Below, piece by piece: positions 34,084 through 43,594 of a stretch of 53,179 nt of DNA (positions are counted from its first letter, which is position 1; each line of letters begins with the position of its first letter). The DNA is from JBDREC01 sp043820105 [NCBI: Pseudomonadota bacterium] (lineage in GTDB: Bacteria > Bdellovibrionota_F > JAHFAK01), in the NCBI GenBank assembly GCA_043820105.1, contig JBDREC010000075.1, forward strand, positions 1-53,179, written 5' to 3'. A model generated the notes under the pieces. That model searched no databases. It was not told the DNA's origin and was given only the letters and a program-made list of their open reading frames with translations. A program made the position numbers and the translations under genes.

Positions 34084-36087
34084 ATGAAAAATTCACACAA
34101 AACTATTGCTCTTTGGATCTTTTTGTTTTTGCTTGTAGTTGTGGTTTATAATTTTATGAACCTGCAAAAACAAGCCTTTATAACTATCAAATATTCAGAT
34201 TTTTATAATGATATTGTTGATAAAAAGGTTAATTTTGTAAAAATTCGTGGTAAAGAATTAATTGGTGAGTATAAAGATGGAACAAAGTTCAAGTCATTAG
34301 GACCTGAGGTTGATTCTGCCTTTACTCAATTCTTGTTAAGCAATGATGTTCCTTATGAATTTGAACAGGAAATTGACTCCCCCTGGTGGCAACAGCTTCT
34401 TTACTCATGGCTTCCTATGTTGTTTTTATTATTCCTGTTTTTCTTTTTCATGCGTCAAATTCAAGCAGGTGGTGGCAAAGCTATGTCCTTTGGAAAAAGT
34501 AAGGCAAAACTTTTGTCAGAAAATTCAAAAAAGGTAACCTTTAGAGATGTAGCTGGAATTGATGAGGCAAAAGAAGAATTAGAAGAAATTATTGAATTTT
34601 TACAAGATCCTAAAAAATTCACAAAACTAGGTGGCAGAATTCCAAAGGGTGTTTTATTAATGGGTGCTCCCGGAACTGGAAAAACACTACTGGCCAGAGC
34701 AATAGCTGGTGAAGCTGGTGTTCCATTTTTTAGTATATCAGGTTCTGATTTTGTTGAGATGTTTGTTGGTGTTGGGGCATCTCGTGTTAGAGATCTATTT
34801 GATCAGGGAAAGAAAAATGCACCCTGCATTGTTTTTATAGATGAAATAGATGCCGTTGGAAGACACAGAGGAGCAGGCTTAGGCGGAGGACATGACGAAA
34901 GAGAACAAACCTTAAACCAATTACTTGTTGAAATGGATGGCTTTGAATCAAATGAAGGTGTAATAATAATTGCAGCTACCAACAGGCCTGATGTATTAGA
35001 TCCTGCTTTATTGCGTCCAGGAAGATTTGATAGAAGAGTAATTGTACCAACTCCAGATGTTAAAGGAAGAGAAGGAATTTTAAAAGTCCATTCAAAAAAA
35101 GTTCCTTTAAGCGATAATGTAAACCTGGGCATAGTTTCTAAGGGAACGCCTGGTTTTTCAGGTGCGGACCTTGCTAACCTGGTTAATGAAGCTGCCCTAA
35201 TTGCAGCAAGGTTTAATAAACAAAACGTTAGCATGCATGATTTTGAAATGGCAAAAGATAAAATTTTAATGGGAGTTGAAAGACGATCTTTAGTATTAAG
35301 TGATGAACAAAAGAGAACAACAGCTTTTCATGAAGCAGGGCATGCTCTTGTTGCCAAACTTATTCCTGGAACTGACCCTATTCATAAAGTTACAATTATT
35401 CCAAGAGGCAGGGCCTTAGGGGTTACTCAACAACTTCCAATAGAAGATAAATACACTATATCAAAAGAGTTTGCAGAAAATGACATTACCATCTTGCTTG
35501 GTGGAAGAGCTGCTGAAGAATTAATTTTCAACCAAAAAACAACTGGAGCTGGAAATGATATTGAAAGAGCCACTGAGATTGCCAGGAAAATGGTCTGTGA
35601 ATGGGGCATGAGTGAAAAAATGGGACCCTTAACTTTTGGAAAAAAAGAAGAACAGATTTTTCTTGGAAAAGAAATTGGAAGACAAAAAGATTATAGTGAA
35701 AAAACCAGCATTGATATTGACGCTGAAATAAAAAAGATTGTTTCAGAAAACCATAAACGAGCAAAGGACCTTTTAAAAGCCAACCTTAATATACTTCATA
35801 AAATTTCAGAAAACCTATTAATATATGAAGTGTTGTCTGGAGCAGATATTGATAATATCATCAAAGGCAAAGAACTTAATAAAGAAGTTGAGGAAGATAA
35901 GAAGGAACATGTCAATAACATGAAAATAAAGGTTAATGAAGAAGGCTTTAAAAAGACTGCTTATAAAGAACCCGTTCTAGAAGAAAAAGAAATTTCAGAG
36001 GACTTAAAGAAAGAGCACGAGCCTTTAAATAATAAGCCTAAAGAAGATATAATAGAAAAGAAGGATCCTGAATCAAATTCAGAATAA
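34084..36087 (+). CDS. ftsH: ATP-dependent zinc metalloprotease FtsH
   Basis: Membrane-anchored AAA+ protease for quality control of membrane and short-lived regulatory proteins. 667 residues: TM1 (about 9-27), periplasmic segment, TM2 (about 105-125), AAA domain with Walker A GAPGTGKT (194-201), Walker [15 protein letters not shown] and second-region RPGRFDRRV, then the M41 protease domain with HEAGH (416-420). The C-terminal about 70 residues are Lys/Glu-rich and low complexity; the last residues DPESNSE are encoded by a copy of the dispersed palindromic repeat. First gene of the housekeeping operon. Confidence 0.97.
   Translation: MKNSHKTIALWIFLFLLVVVVYNFMNLQKQAFITIKYSDFYNDIVDKKVNFVKIRGKELIGEYKDGTKFKSLGPEVDSAFTQFLLSNDVPYEFEQEIDSPWWQQLLYSWLPMLFLLFLFFFFMRQIQAGGGKAMSFGKSKAKLLSENSKKVTFRDVAGIDEAKEELEEIIEFLQDPKKFTKLGGRIPKGVLLMGAPGTGKTLLARAIAGEAGVPFFSISGSDFVEMFVGVGASRVRDLFDQGKKNAPCIVFIDEIDAVGRHRGAGLGGGHDEREQTLNQLLVEMDGFESNEGVIIIAATNRPDVLDPALLRPGRFDRRVIVPTPDVKGREGILKVHSKKVPLSDNVNLGIVSKGTPGFSGADLANLVNEAALIAARFNKQNVSMHDFEMAKDKILMGVERRSLVLSDEQKRTTAFHEAGHALVAKLIPGTDPIHKVTIIPRGRALGVTQQLPIEDKYTISKEFAENDITILLGGRAAEELIFNQKTTGAGNDIERATEIARKMVCEWGMSEKMGPLTFGKKEEQIFLGKEIGRQKDYSEKTSIDIDAEIKKIVSENHKRAKDLLKANLNILHKISENLLIYEVLSGADIDNIIKGKELNKEVEEDKKEHVNNMKIKVNEEGFKKTAYKEPVLEEKEISEDLKKEHEPLNNKPKEDIIEKKDPESNSE
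36063..36087 (+). repeat. dispersed palindromic repeat, partial copy 3, inside ftsH
   Basis: Starts GGATCCTGAATCAA, identical to copy 2 over 14 bases, then ATTCAGAATAA. It supplies the final codons and stop of ftsH. Confidence 0.6.
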
Positions 36088-36093
36088 ATAATT

Positions 36094-36885
36094 ATGTACG
36101 ATGTAATTAGCAATTTATTCCAAAATTTCAGACTAGTTGATGTTATAGACATCATTATTCTAGCCTTTGCGATATATTGGATGTTAACTATAATAAAAGG
36201 CACTAAAGCTGTTTACATGCTAATAGGTCTTGGCTTTGGCTTTATTGGAGTTTGGCTTTCATCAATTGAAGGGCTTGAATTATATGCTGCAAACTGGATT
36301 TTAAAAGTCTTTTTTGCAAACTTGCCTTTAATAATTATCGTTTTATTTCAGCATGAAATCAGAAGAGCTTTAACCCAAATAGGCAGAAGGCCTTTCTTTT
36401 CTTCAATTACTTCCTATGCTCGCGGTTCAGTAATTGAAGAAGTTGTTAAGGCTTCAGCTAACCTTTCAGGTAAAAATGTTGGTGCTTTAATAGTCATTGA
36501 AAAACAAGCGGACTTAACTGATCACCTGGAAACAGGTGTTTTAATTGACTCAAATGTTACAAAGGACTTGATAGTTAGCATTTTCATGCCCAATTCGCCA
36601 ATTCATGATGGCGCGATTATCATTCAAAAAGACAGAATAGCAAAGGCTGGATGTTTCTTGCCATTAACAATGGATCCAAGGGTTAGCAAAGAAATTGGTT
36701 CCCGCCATAGAGCTGCAATTGGCCTAACAGAAGAAGTGGATGCTGTAGTGGTTGTTGTATCTGAAGAAACAGGAACAATCTCAGTAGTCATTGATGGAAA
36801 AATGACTAAGAACTTAGACTCTGGTACTGAAAGAACAATATTACAGAATTACTTAATGCCAAAAAAAAAGGCAAAGAAAAGATAA
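36094..36885 (+). CDS. cdaA: diadenylate cyclase CdaA (c-di-AMP synthase)
   Basis: Makes c-di-AMP from two ATP at the inner membrane. 263 residues: three N-terminal TM helices (about 15-85) and a DisA_N domain with the catalytic motifs DGA (172-174) and RHR (204-206). Six bases after ftsH, followed by cdaR and glmM, the conserved cda-glm arrangement. In Firmicutes CdaR and GlmM modulate CdaA. Confidence 0.95.
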   Translation: MYDVISNLFQNFRLVDVIDIIILAFAIYWMLTIIKGTKAVYMLIGLGFGFIGVWLSSIEGLELYAANWILKVFFANLPLIIIVLFQHEIRRALTQIGRRPFFSSITSYARGSVIEEVVKASANLSGKNVGALIVIEKQADLTDHLETGVLIDSNVTKDLIVSIFMPNSPIHDGAIIIQKDRIAKAGCFLPLTMDPRVSKEIGSRHRAAIGLTEEVDAVVVVVSEETGTISVVIDGKMTKNLDSGTERTILQNYLMPKKKAKKR

Positions 36886-36907
36886 AATAAAAATATAAAG
36901 GTGGTAT

Positions 36908-37870
36908 TTGGCTTTGAAAAAAATCTTGTTTTATAATTGGCAACATAAGCTCATTGCAGTACTTACTGCAGTTGTAATTTGGTCAGTAATAAGCAGTAGT
37001 CAAAAAACTAAACAGATTATTAATGCTGAAGTAAAAATAAACATCCCATCTTCATATGTAATTACTAATCAAAATATTTCGGAAATATCTGTTTCTGTTT
37101 CAGGGCAAAAAAACCTTGTTAGGAGTTTACAAAGAAAAAATCTTCTTGCAATCGTTGATATTAAAATACCTATAGTAGGACTATCATCTCAAAGGATTCA
37201 TGTTAATAACATAGACCTTCCAAAGGGTTTAGAAATCCTGTCCATTACACCATCAACAGTTCTTCTTAACATTGATTCTGTTAGAGAGAAGTTTATAAAA
37301 TTAATTCCCCAATTAGATGAAAATTTACCAGCAGGTTATTCAATTGCAGATATAAAGGTTAGCCCAGCTCAAATACCTGTAAAAGGTGCTGCAAGCGAAC
37401 TAAACAAAATATCAAATCTCAACTTGTCAGGCATTTCACTTGAAGAAAGAACAAAATCATTTTCAACAGAAGATGTTAATATAAATTTTCCAAGTAAAAA
37501 TATTTGGACTAAAAGTGACAATAAAATTAAGGTAAGCATTTCAATAAAAGAAAACTTTTCTAATGTTAGTTTTTCAAATGTTCCAATTTCATTAAATACT
37601 TCATTGAAACTAAAAGGAGATATCTTCCCAACGAGTTTTGAAAGTGTTGTTTTATATGGATCTGAAGCAATACTCAAAAAGCTAAATCCAGAAGATATCA
37701 TTGTTGTAAAGGATATTGCTTCAATTACCAAGGGACAAACTTTAAAAATAAAAATAAACAAAGAAGATTTCAAACTGCCAACAAACATGAAGTTAATTGA
37801 ATTTTCTCCTCTTAATTTTGTTGTAAAGCTTTATGAAACAGAAACTGAGAGTACTCAAACCGGGAGATAA
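36908..37870 (+). CDS. cdaR: YbbR-domain protein CdaR, regulator of CdaA
   Basis: 320 residues: one N-terminal TM helix (about 12-28, HKLIAVLTAVVIWSVI) and an extracytoplasmic part of about four YbbR repeats, judged from repeating 'V.V.G....L' and 'I.....P..V.V' segments. Starts with TTG at 36908 or, better spaced from AAAGGTGG, TTG at 36914. Known partner of CdaA in Firmicutes; its position supports the same role. Confidence 0.9.
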   Translation: MALKKILFYNWQHKLIAVLTAVVIWSVISSSQKTKQIINAEVKINIPSSYVITNQNISEISVSVSGQKNLVRSLQRKNLLAIVDIKIPIVGLSSQRIHVNNIDLPKGLEILSITPSTVLLNIDSVREKFIKLIPQLDENLPAGYSIADIKVSPAQIPVKGAASELNKISNLNLSGISLEERTKSFSTEDVNINFPSKNIWTKSDNKIKVSISIKENFSNVSFSNVPISLNTSLKLKGDIFPTSFESVVLYGSEAILKKLNPEDIIVVKDIASITKGQTLKIKINKEDFKLPTNMKLIEFSPLNFVVKLYETETESTQTGR

Positions 37871-37873
37871 AAA

Positions 37874-39232
37874 ATGGAAAAATTATTTGGTACTGATGGC
37901 GTTAGGGGTGTTGCAAATATTCACCCAATGACTGCTGAAATTGCGTTGAAACTTGGCAGAGCCTCGGCTCATGTGCTAAAAGTTCATTCAGAAAACTCAA
38001 AAGTAATAATTGGAAAAGATACGCGCCTTTCATGCTACATGCTTGAACATGCTTTGTCTGCGGGCTTCTGTTCAATGGGAGTTGATGTATTATTAGTTGG
38101 TCCAATGCCAACCCCAGCTGTATCCTTTCTTGCTCAAAGCATGAAGTGTGGAGCTGGAGTAGTTATATCTGCTTCACATAATGCCTTTCAGGACAATGGA
38201 ATTAAATTTTTCTCAAAATCTGGATATAAGCTTGATGATGCAACAGAAGAAGAAATTGAAAAGTATGTTTTTTCAGATCAGCTCGATTCTTTCAGACCAA
38301 CAGCTAACAACGTCGGAAAAGCCTTTAGAATTGATGACGCCAAGGGAAGATATATTGAGTTTGCTAAAAGATCGTTCCCCTCACACCTTTCATTAAAAGG
38401 ATTAAAAATTGTTGTAGATTGTGCAAATGGAGCAACTTACAAAGTAGCACCAACCACCTTTCATGAGCTTGGAGCAGAAGTAATTCCAATAGGGATTAAC
38501 CCTAATGGTATAAATATTAATCTAGACTATGGTTCAACAGACCTTAGTAACTTAAAGGAAAAAGTTATTGAAGAAAAAGCCGACCTTGGCATTGCCTTTG
38601 ATGGTGATGGCGATAGAATGCTTGTTGTTGATAGAAATGCTGAAGAATTAGACGGTGATCAAATCATAGCAATTTGTGCAAATTCTATGATTAAAAATGG
38701 ACGCCTAAAAAAGAATGTGGTTGTTGCAACAGTTATGAGTAATATTGGACTAGACATCGCTTTAAAAGAAATGGGTGGTCATGTCGTTAGAACCCAAGTT
38801 GGTGATCGTTATGTAGTTGAAACAATGAAACATCAAGGCTACAATTTAGGTGGTGAGCAATCTGGACATCTCTTGTTTCTTGACAAACATAGAACAGGTG
38901 ATGGACTAATTTCATCACTTCAACTGCTTTCAGTTATTCAAGAATCTGGCAAAGACCTTACGGAGCTTAAAACTTTAATGACAAAATATCCCCAGGTATT
39001 AATAAATGTTCCAGTAAAAGAAAAAAAACCTATTGAAAATATGACAATCCTAAGCTCAGCAATTGATGAAATAAGTTCAATCCTGGGAAAAGAAGGTCGT
39101 GTTTTTGTCAGATATTCTGGAACCGAACCAAAACTAAGAGTAATGATTGAAGGAAAGGACATTGATGAAATCAATGTTTTTGCAAATAAATTAGTAGACA
39201 TTGTTAAAGATGGAGAAAGAAAGGAAGGTTAG
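37874..39232 (+). CDS. glmM: phosphoglucosamine mutase
   Basis: Converts glucosamine-6-phosphate to glucosamine-1-phosphate for peptidoglycan and LPS precursors. 452 residues. Start MEKLFGTDGVRGVAN is diagnostic; active serine in VVISASHNAFQDNG (Ser101), metal loop AFDGDGDRM, sugar-binding GGEQSGH, phosphate-binding VRYSGTEPKLRVM. Good SD GGGAGA, 3 bp after cdaR. Confidence 0.97.
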   Translation: MEKLFGTDGVRGVANIHPMTAEIALKLGRASAHVLKVHSENSKVIIGKDTRLSCYMLEHALSAGFCSMGVDVLLVGPMPTPAVSFLAQSMKCGAGVVISASHNAFQDNGIKFFSKSGYKLDDATEEEIEKYVFSDQLDSFRPTANNVGKAFRIDDAKGRYIEFAKRSFPSHLSLKGLKIVVDCANGATYKVAPTTFHELGAEVIPIGINPNGININLDYGSTDLSNLKEKVIEEKADLGIAFDGDGDRMLVVDRNAEELDGDQIIAICANSMIKNGRLKKNVVVATVMSNIGLDIALKEMGGHVVRTQVGDRYVVETMKHQGYNLGGEQSGHLLFLDKHRTGDGLISSLQLLSVIQESGKDLTELKTLMTKYPQVLINVPVKEKKPIENMTILSSAIDEISSILGKEGRVFVRYSGTEPKLRVMIEGKDIDEINVFANKLVDIVKDGERKEG

Positions 39233-39235
39233 AAT

Positions 39236-39958
39236 ATGCCAAGCCTTGGAGTTAACATAGACCATGTTGCAACCTTAAGACAAGCAAGAAAAGTCGAATA
39301 TCCAGATCCTGTTACAGCAGCAGCCCTTGCTGAACTTGGAGGTGCAGACAGCATTGTAATGCATCTTAGAGAAGACAGAAGACACATGCAAGATAGAGAT
39401 CTTAAGCTTTTGCGCCAAACAATTAAAACCAAACTAAACCTGGAAATGGCTGCTACTTCTGAAATGAGAGGAATAGCACTTGATATTAAGCCTGACACAG
39501 TTACTTTGGTTCCAGAAAGAAGGGAAGAGCTTACAACTGAAGGTGGACTCGATGTTCACATGAATCAAGAAATGTATTTAAAGTACAATCAAATTTTAAA
39601 AGAAGCTTCAATAAAAGTTTCTTTATTTATTGCACCTGATCTTGACCAAATAAAAGCTGCCTATAAAGTTAAAGCAGATATAGTTGAACTTCACACAGGA
39701 AAGCTTGCTGAAGCAAAAACAGAAGCAGCTTATTACAAAGAGCTGGAAAATATTATGAACGCTGCGAAAATGGCGAAAAAATTCAATCTAAAAGTTAGTG
39801 CTGGCCATGGCTTGCATTATAACAATATGCAAGATCTTTTAAAAATTGAAGAAATAGAAGAATACAATATTGGTCACAGCATTATTGCAAGAGCTGTGTT
39901 TTCAGGAATGGAAAAGGCGGTTCGGGATATGAAGGAAGTGGTAAGTGGTAAGTGGTAA
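39236..39958 (+). CDS. pdxJ: pyridoxine 5'-phosphate synthase
   Basis: Final ring-closing step of vitamin B6 synthesis (DXP-dependent route). 240 residues, TIM barrel with GVNIDHVATLRQAR at the start and SAGHGLHYNN near the end. The last seven residues (VVSGKW and stop) are encoded by the first units of a GTGGTAA array, so the native C-terminus has been replaced or extended by repeat sequence. 3 bp after glmM. Confidence 0.96.
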   Translation: MPSLGVNIDHVATLRQARKVEYPDPVTAAALAELGGADSIVMHLREDRRHMQDRDLKLLRQTIKTKLNLEMAATSEMRGIALDIKPDTVTLVPERREELTTEGGLDVHMNQEMYLKYNQILKEASIKVSLFIAPDLDQIKAAYKVKADIVELHTGKLAEAKTEAAYYKELENIMNAAKMAKKFNLKVSAGHGLHYNNMQDLLKIEEIEEYNIGHSIIARAVFSGMEKAVRDMKEVVSGKW

Positions 39959-40049
39959 GTGGTAAGTGGTAAGTGGTAAGTGGTAAGTGATAAGTGATAA
40001 GTGATAAGTGGTAAGTGGTAAGTGGTAAGTGGTAAGTGGTAAGTGGTAA
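39938..40049 (+). repeat. heptamer array, 16 units of GTGGTAA/GTGATAA
   Basis: Seven gtggtaa, three gtgataa, six gtggtaa in perfect register. Because each unit contains TAA and 7 is not a multiple of 3, translation entering in any frame stops within three units. It begins inside pdxJ and ends just before the SD of the next gene. Confidence 0.97.
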
Positions 40050-40070
40050 GAAAACAAGGATGGTTTTTAT

Positions 40071-41717
40071 ATGCAAGCAATTTCTGTTGAATTGATGAAA
40101 AAAGTTGATGCTCAAGCGATTAATGATATTGGTATACCTTCTTGTGTATTAATGGAAAATGCTGGTCGCAGCATATATCAACAAATCTGCAAAATATTTC
40201 AAGCTGATATTTTTAATAAAACTTTTTTAATTCTTGCAGGATGTGGAAATAATGGCGGGGATGGCTTTGTTTTGGCAAAATATTTTTTATTAGATAAAAT
40301 CAAACACACTGTTTTTACTATTTCACCAAAGAACACTTTTTCAAAAGATGCTGCTTTAAATAAGATAATTTATGAAAACCTGGGCGGCAAAAGCCAATTA
40401 ATTCAAAATGAAAATGATTTAAAAGAATTAGAAAATAACATTGAGCAATGCAATATCATAGTAGATTCAATTTTTGGAACTGGCCTATCAAAAGATATCA
40501 CTGGTATTTACAAAAATGCAATTGATCTAATGAATGCCAGAAAAGAGAATCAAGCTCTTATTTCTATTGATATTCCATCTGGTCTTAATGGTAACACTGG
40601 ACTACCACAAGGGGTCTCGGTTAGGGCTGATCATACAATTACAATGGCTTTTCCAAAAATAGGTTTTTTCCAAGGTTTATCATCATCATCTGTTGGCGAT
40701 ATCTACATTGCTGATATTGGGATTGAAAGGCAGCTTGAAACAAAAGACGCGGTCATTGCTGATATAATAAACTATAAAAAATTTCAGGAAACCTTTATCC
40801 CACTAATAACTGATCGTAGTCTTTCCTCGCATAAAGGCACTTTTGGTCATTTGTATACAATTGGTGGAAGTGAAGGCAAATTGGGTGCAGTAAAGCTTGC
40901 CACTAGGTCTGCTTTAAAATCAGGCACCGGCTTATCAACGGCTTTGATTCCAAGATCATTAATGCCTGCATACCAGCAAACATCTCTAGAAGACATGTCT
41001 GTTGGACTTGAAGACAATTATGGTTTTATTTCAGAAAAATCAATTGATCATGTTTTAGAGATTCTAGAAACAGCTAATGCATTAGTATTAGGACCTGGAT
41101 TATCCTTTAGAAAAGAACTTTTCAGTTTTATTGATAAAATTATTGCTTCTCTTAATGTTCCTATACTTATTGATGCTGATGGCCTAAATATTCTCAGCAC
41201 AAACATAAATATTTTAGACAAAAAGAAAAACGAACTAATCCTCACTCCACATCCAAAAGAAATGGCCAGGCTAATAAACAAAGATGTGTCTTTTGTACAG
41301 AACAATAGAATTCAAGTAGCTCAAGAATTTTCAAATAAATTTGGCCTTACTGTTGTTTTAAAAGGTTATAGGACAATTGTTGCAAATAAAAACGGTGAAA
41401 CAAGCATTATTACATCAGGTAACCCAGGCATGGCAACAGCGGGTTCTGGTGACGTTCTATCTGGAATAATCGGCTCTTTTCTTGCAATGAAAATTGCCCC
41501 ATATACAGCTTCTGTTAACGGAGCTTTTTTACATGGTGCCTGTGGGGATCTTGCCTCTATTACACATGGAGAAGAAAGCATGACTGCAAAAGATATTTAT
41601 GAAAATTTACCTATTGTATTAAAACTTTTAAAGGACAAATCCTCATGGAGCTTCGAATCAAATCTGATTCCAGCAAAATCACAAAAAAATTGGGATTTTT
41701 ATTTGGGAAAATTTTAA
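40071..41717 (+). CDS. nnr: bifunctional NAD(P)H-hydrate epimerase/dehydratase
   Basis: Repairs hydrated NADH and NADPH. 548 residues: N-terminal epimerase (NnrE/YjeF_N, GCGNNGGDGFVLAKY, about 55-70; IPSGLNGNTG) and C-terminal ADP-dependent dehydratase (NnrD, carbohydrate-kinase-like; GPGLSFR, DADGLN, and NPGMATAGSGDVLSGIIG). The last about 25 residues overlap the tsaE start by 73 nt and look unlike the family's usual end, so the stop may have moved. SD AAGGATGG. Confidence 0.95.
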   Translation: MQAISVELMKKVDAQAINDIGIPSCVLMENAGRSIYQQICKIFQADIFNKTFLILAGCGNNGGDGFVLAKYFLLDKIKHTVFTISPKNTFSKDAALNKIIYENLGGKSQLIQNENDLKELENNIEQCNIIVDSIFGTGLSKDITGIYKNAIDLMNARKENQALISIDIPSGLNGNTGLPQGVSVRADHTITMAFPKIGFFQGLSSSSVGDIYIADIGIERQLETKDAVIADIINYKKFQETFIPLITDRSLSSHKGTFGHLYTIGGSEGKLGAVKLATRSALKSGTGLSTALIPRSLMPAYQQTSLEDMSVGLEDNYGFISEKSIDHVLEILETANALVLGPGLSFRKELFSFIDKIIASLNVPILIDADGLNILSTNINILDKKKNELILTPHPKEMARLINKDVSFVQNNRIQVAQEFSNKFGLTVVLKGYRTIVANKNGETSIITSGNPGMATAGSGDVLSGIIGSFLAMKIAPYTASVNGAFLHGACGDLASITHGEESMTAKDIYENLPIVLKLLKDKSSWSFESNLIPAKSQKNWDFYLGKF

Positions 41718-42118
41718 ATAGCGCTACAATCATTGGTTTAACTGGAGACTTGGGAACAGGTAAAACTGTTTTTGTTTCAGGCCTGGCTGAGGGCATGCAA
41801 ATTCCAAAAAATAATTATGTTCACAGCCCTACCTTTTCTATATTAAATGTTTATAAGGGCATTAAAAATCTTTATCATTTAGACTTGTACAGAATTAAAG
41901 AAAGCTATGATTTAGAGTTTACAGGTTTTTATGATTTCGCCGGAAAAGATGGAGTTACTGCAATTGAATGGTATGATAATTTATTAGATATTGAAATCGA
42001 AATAGATATAAAAGTTGAAATAAAATATTTAGGTGAAAACAAAAGAGAAATCATTGTAACTTTTAAAAGTACTAGAGAAGATTTTAATAATATTGCCCTA
42101 CAAGCTAGAATGGAGTAA
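41645..42118 (+). CDS. tsaE: tRNA threonylcarbamoyladenosine biosynthesis ATPase TsaE
   Basis: P-loop protein needed with TsaB and TsaD for the t6A37 tRNA modification. 157 residues; Walker A GDLGTGKTVF, HSPTFSILNVY, HLDLYRI, AIEWYD are the family signatures. The N-terminus before the P-loop has normal length, so the 73-nt overlap with nnr appears real. Confidence 0.95.
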   Translation: MELRIKSDSSKITKKLGFLFGKILNSATIIGLTGDLGTGKTVFVSGLAEGMQIPKNNYVHSPTFSILNVYKGIKNLYHLDLYRIKESYDLEFTGFYDFAGKDGVTAIEWYDNLLDIEIEIDIKVEIKYLGENKREIIVTFKSTREDFNNIALQARME

Positions 42119-42120
42119 AC

Positions 42121-43488
42121 ATGACAAAATATGACCTCATAATTATTGGCGCAGGAGTCGGGGGATATACAGCGGCCATTAAAGCAGCGCAAGAAGGTTT
42201 AAAAACAGCAATAATTGAAAAAGATAAATTTGGCGGGGTTTGTCTTAACAAAGGTTGTATTCCTGTAAAAAGATTTTTTGAAGTTTCAAAAAGAATACTT
42301 GATATGAATAAATCTGAAACCATTGGAATAAAATCAAGCTATGAATTTGACTGGCAACAAATTCTGCAAAGCAAAGATCAGATTGTTAAAAAACTATCTA
42401 CTGGAGTAGAGTTTTTATTAAAAGGGCATATGATAGACAGCTATAAAGATGAAGCTAAAATAATAGATAAGAATAAGATACAAGTCGGAGAAGAAATACT
42501 TGAAACAGATAATTTAATTCTCGCCTGTGGTTCAAGACCATTGGCAGTTCTTTCAAACCTTCCTTGCCAAGATAAAATTATAAACTCTGACGGCGTTTTT
42601 AACCTGGAGGCTCTACCAGCTTCAATATTAATAGTAGGCGGTGGTGTAATAGGGGTTGAATTTGCAAATATTTTTTCTGCTCTTGGTGTTAATACATCTT
42701 TAGTAGAATTAATGCCAGAAATATTACCTGGAATTGATAATGAATTTGTTCGCCTGGCAAAAAGAGAATATCAAAAAAGAGGTATAAAGTTTCACACCTC
42801 AACTAAGATAGATAAATTAGAAAAAAATGAAAATAATATTACAGCCATTTGCTCAAACGGACAAGAAATTCAATGTGACCTCATACTCGAGGCAGTAGGC
42901 AGAACGCCAAATATGGATATCCCGCTTGCTCTTGAGCTAGAGCTTGATAATAATGGACGCATAAAAGTAGACAAAAAAATGCTAACATCAATTCCAAATG
43001 TATATGCAATTGGAGATATTACAGGAAGCTGGTTGCTTGCACATGTTGCAGCCCATGAAGGAATTGTTGCAGTTGAAAACATTTGTAAAAAAGAAAGTGA
43101 AATGAATTATGAACACATTCCACTATCAATTTTCACAGTCCCAGAAATATCATGGATTGGGAAAACTGAAGACGACTTTATTAAAGAATCAAGAACAATA
43201 AAGATTGGCAAATTCCTAATGGCAGCCAATGGGAAAGCGCTGACAATGGATAAAAAAGAAGGAATGGTAAAACTAATTGCTGATGAAAAAGATGGAATTA
43301 TTCTAGCTGGCGGCGTCATAGGAGCTGACGCTTCAAGCTTAATTGGAGAAATCGGCCTTGCCTGCAAAAACAAACTAAAAGCAACCGACATTTATAAAAC
43401 AATCCACTCCCACCCAACTCTAACGGAAACCATCCTAGAAGCAGCAATGGACATCGACAAAAAAGCCATACACAAAGTTTACAGATAA
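42121..43488 (+). CDS. lpdA: dihydrolipoyl dehydrogenase (E3)
   Basis: FAD enzyme reoxidising dihydrolipoamide of 2-oxoacid dehydrogenase or glycine cleavage complexes. 455 residues; FAD-binding IIGAGVGGYTAAI at the N-terminus, redox disulfide GGVCLNKGCIP (Cys41 and Cys46), NAD-binding VGGGVIGVEFA, FAD-binding NVYAIGDITG, C-terminal catalytic HSHPTLTE with the His-Glu pair near the end. Starts 3 bases after tsaE. Confidence 0.94.
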   Translation: MTKYDLIIIGAGVGGYTAAIKAAQEGLKTAIIEKDKFGGVCLNKGCIPVKRFFEVSKRILDMNKSETIGIKSSYEFDWQQILQSKDQIVKKLSTGVEFLLKGHMIDSYKDEAKIIDKNKIQVGEEILETDNLILACGSRPLAVLSNLPCQDKIINSDGVFNLEALPASILIVGGGVIGVEFANIFSALGVNTSLVELMPEILPGIDNEFVRLAKREYQKRGIKFHTSTKIDKLEKNENNITAICSNGQEIQCDLILEAVGRTPNMDIPLALELELDNNGRIKVDKKMLTSIPNVYAIGDITGSWLLAHVAAHEGIVAVENICKKESEMNYEHIPLSIFTVPEISWIGKTEDDFIKESRTIKIGKFLMAANGKALTMDKKEGMVKLIADEKDGIILAGGVIGADASSLIGEIGLACKNKLKATDIYKTIHSHPTLTETILEAAMDIDKKAIHKVYR

Positions 43489-43492
43489 ACCC

Positions 43493-43524
43493 TTGTTCCC
43501 CTGTTCTCTTGTTCTCTTGTTCCC
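43493..43524. repeat. octamer array, four units of TTGTTCTC type
   Basis: ttgttccc, ctgttctc, ttgttctc, ttgttccc. Located between lpdA and greA. Confidence 0.75.
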
Positions 43525-43594
43525 CAAAATTCCCTTGCTTTCAAGCCCATTTTATTGTAAACAAGCCAGCTTAACAATATTAAGGATAAGATGT

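Noticed and set aside
34803-35234. 143-residue minus-strand frame inside ftsH
   Set aside because: Antisense shadow of a strongly conserved gene, with no RBS or domain.
39874-40115. Minus-strand frames encoding repeated TTYHLPL peptides
   Set aside because: Translation of the GTGGTAA heptamer array in reverse; no start signal, antisense to pdxJ and nnr.
43493-43594. N-terminal extension of GreA
   Set aside because: It translates the octamer array and is not homologous to GreA; the ATG at 43595 has a good SD and the usual N-terminus.
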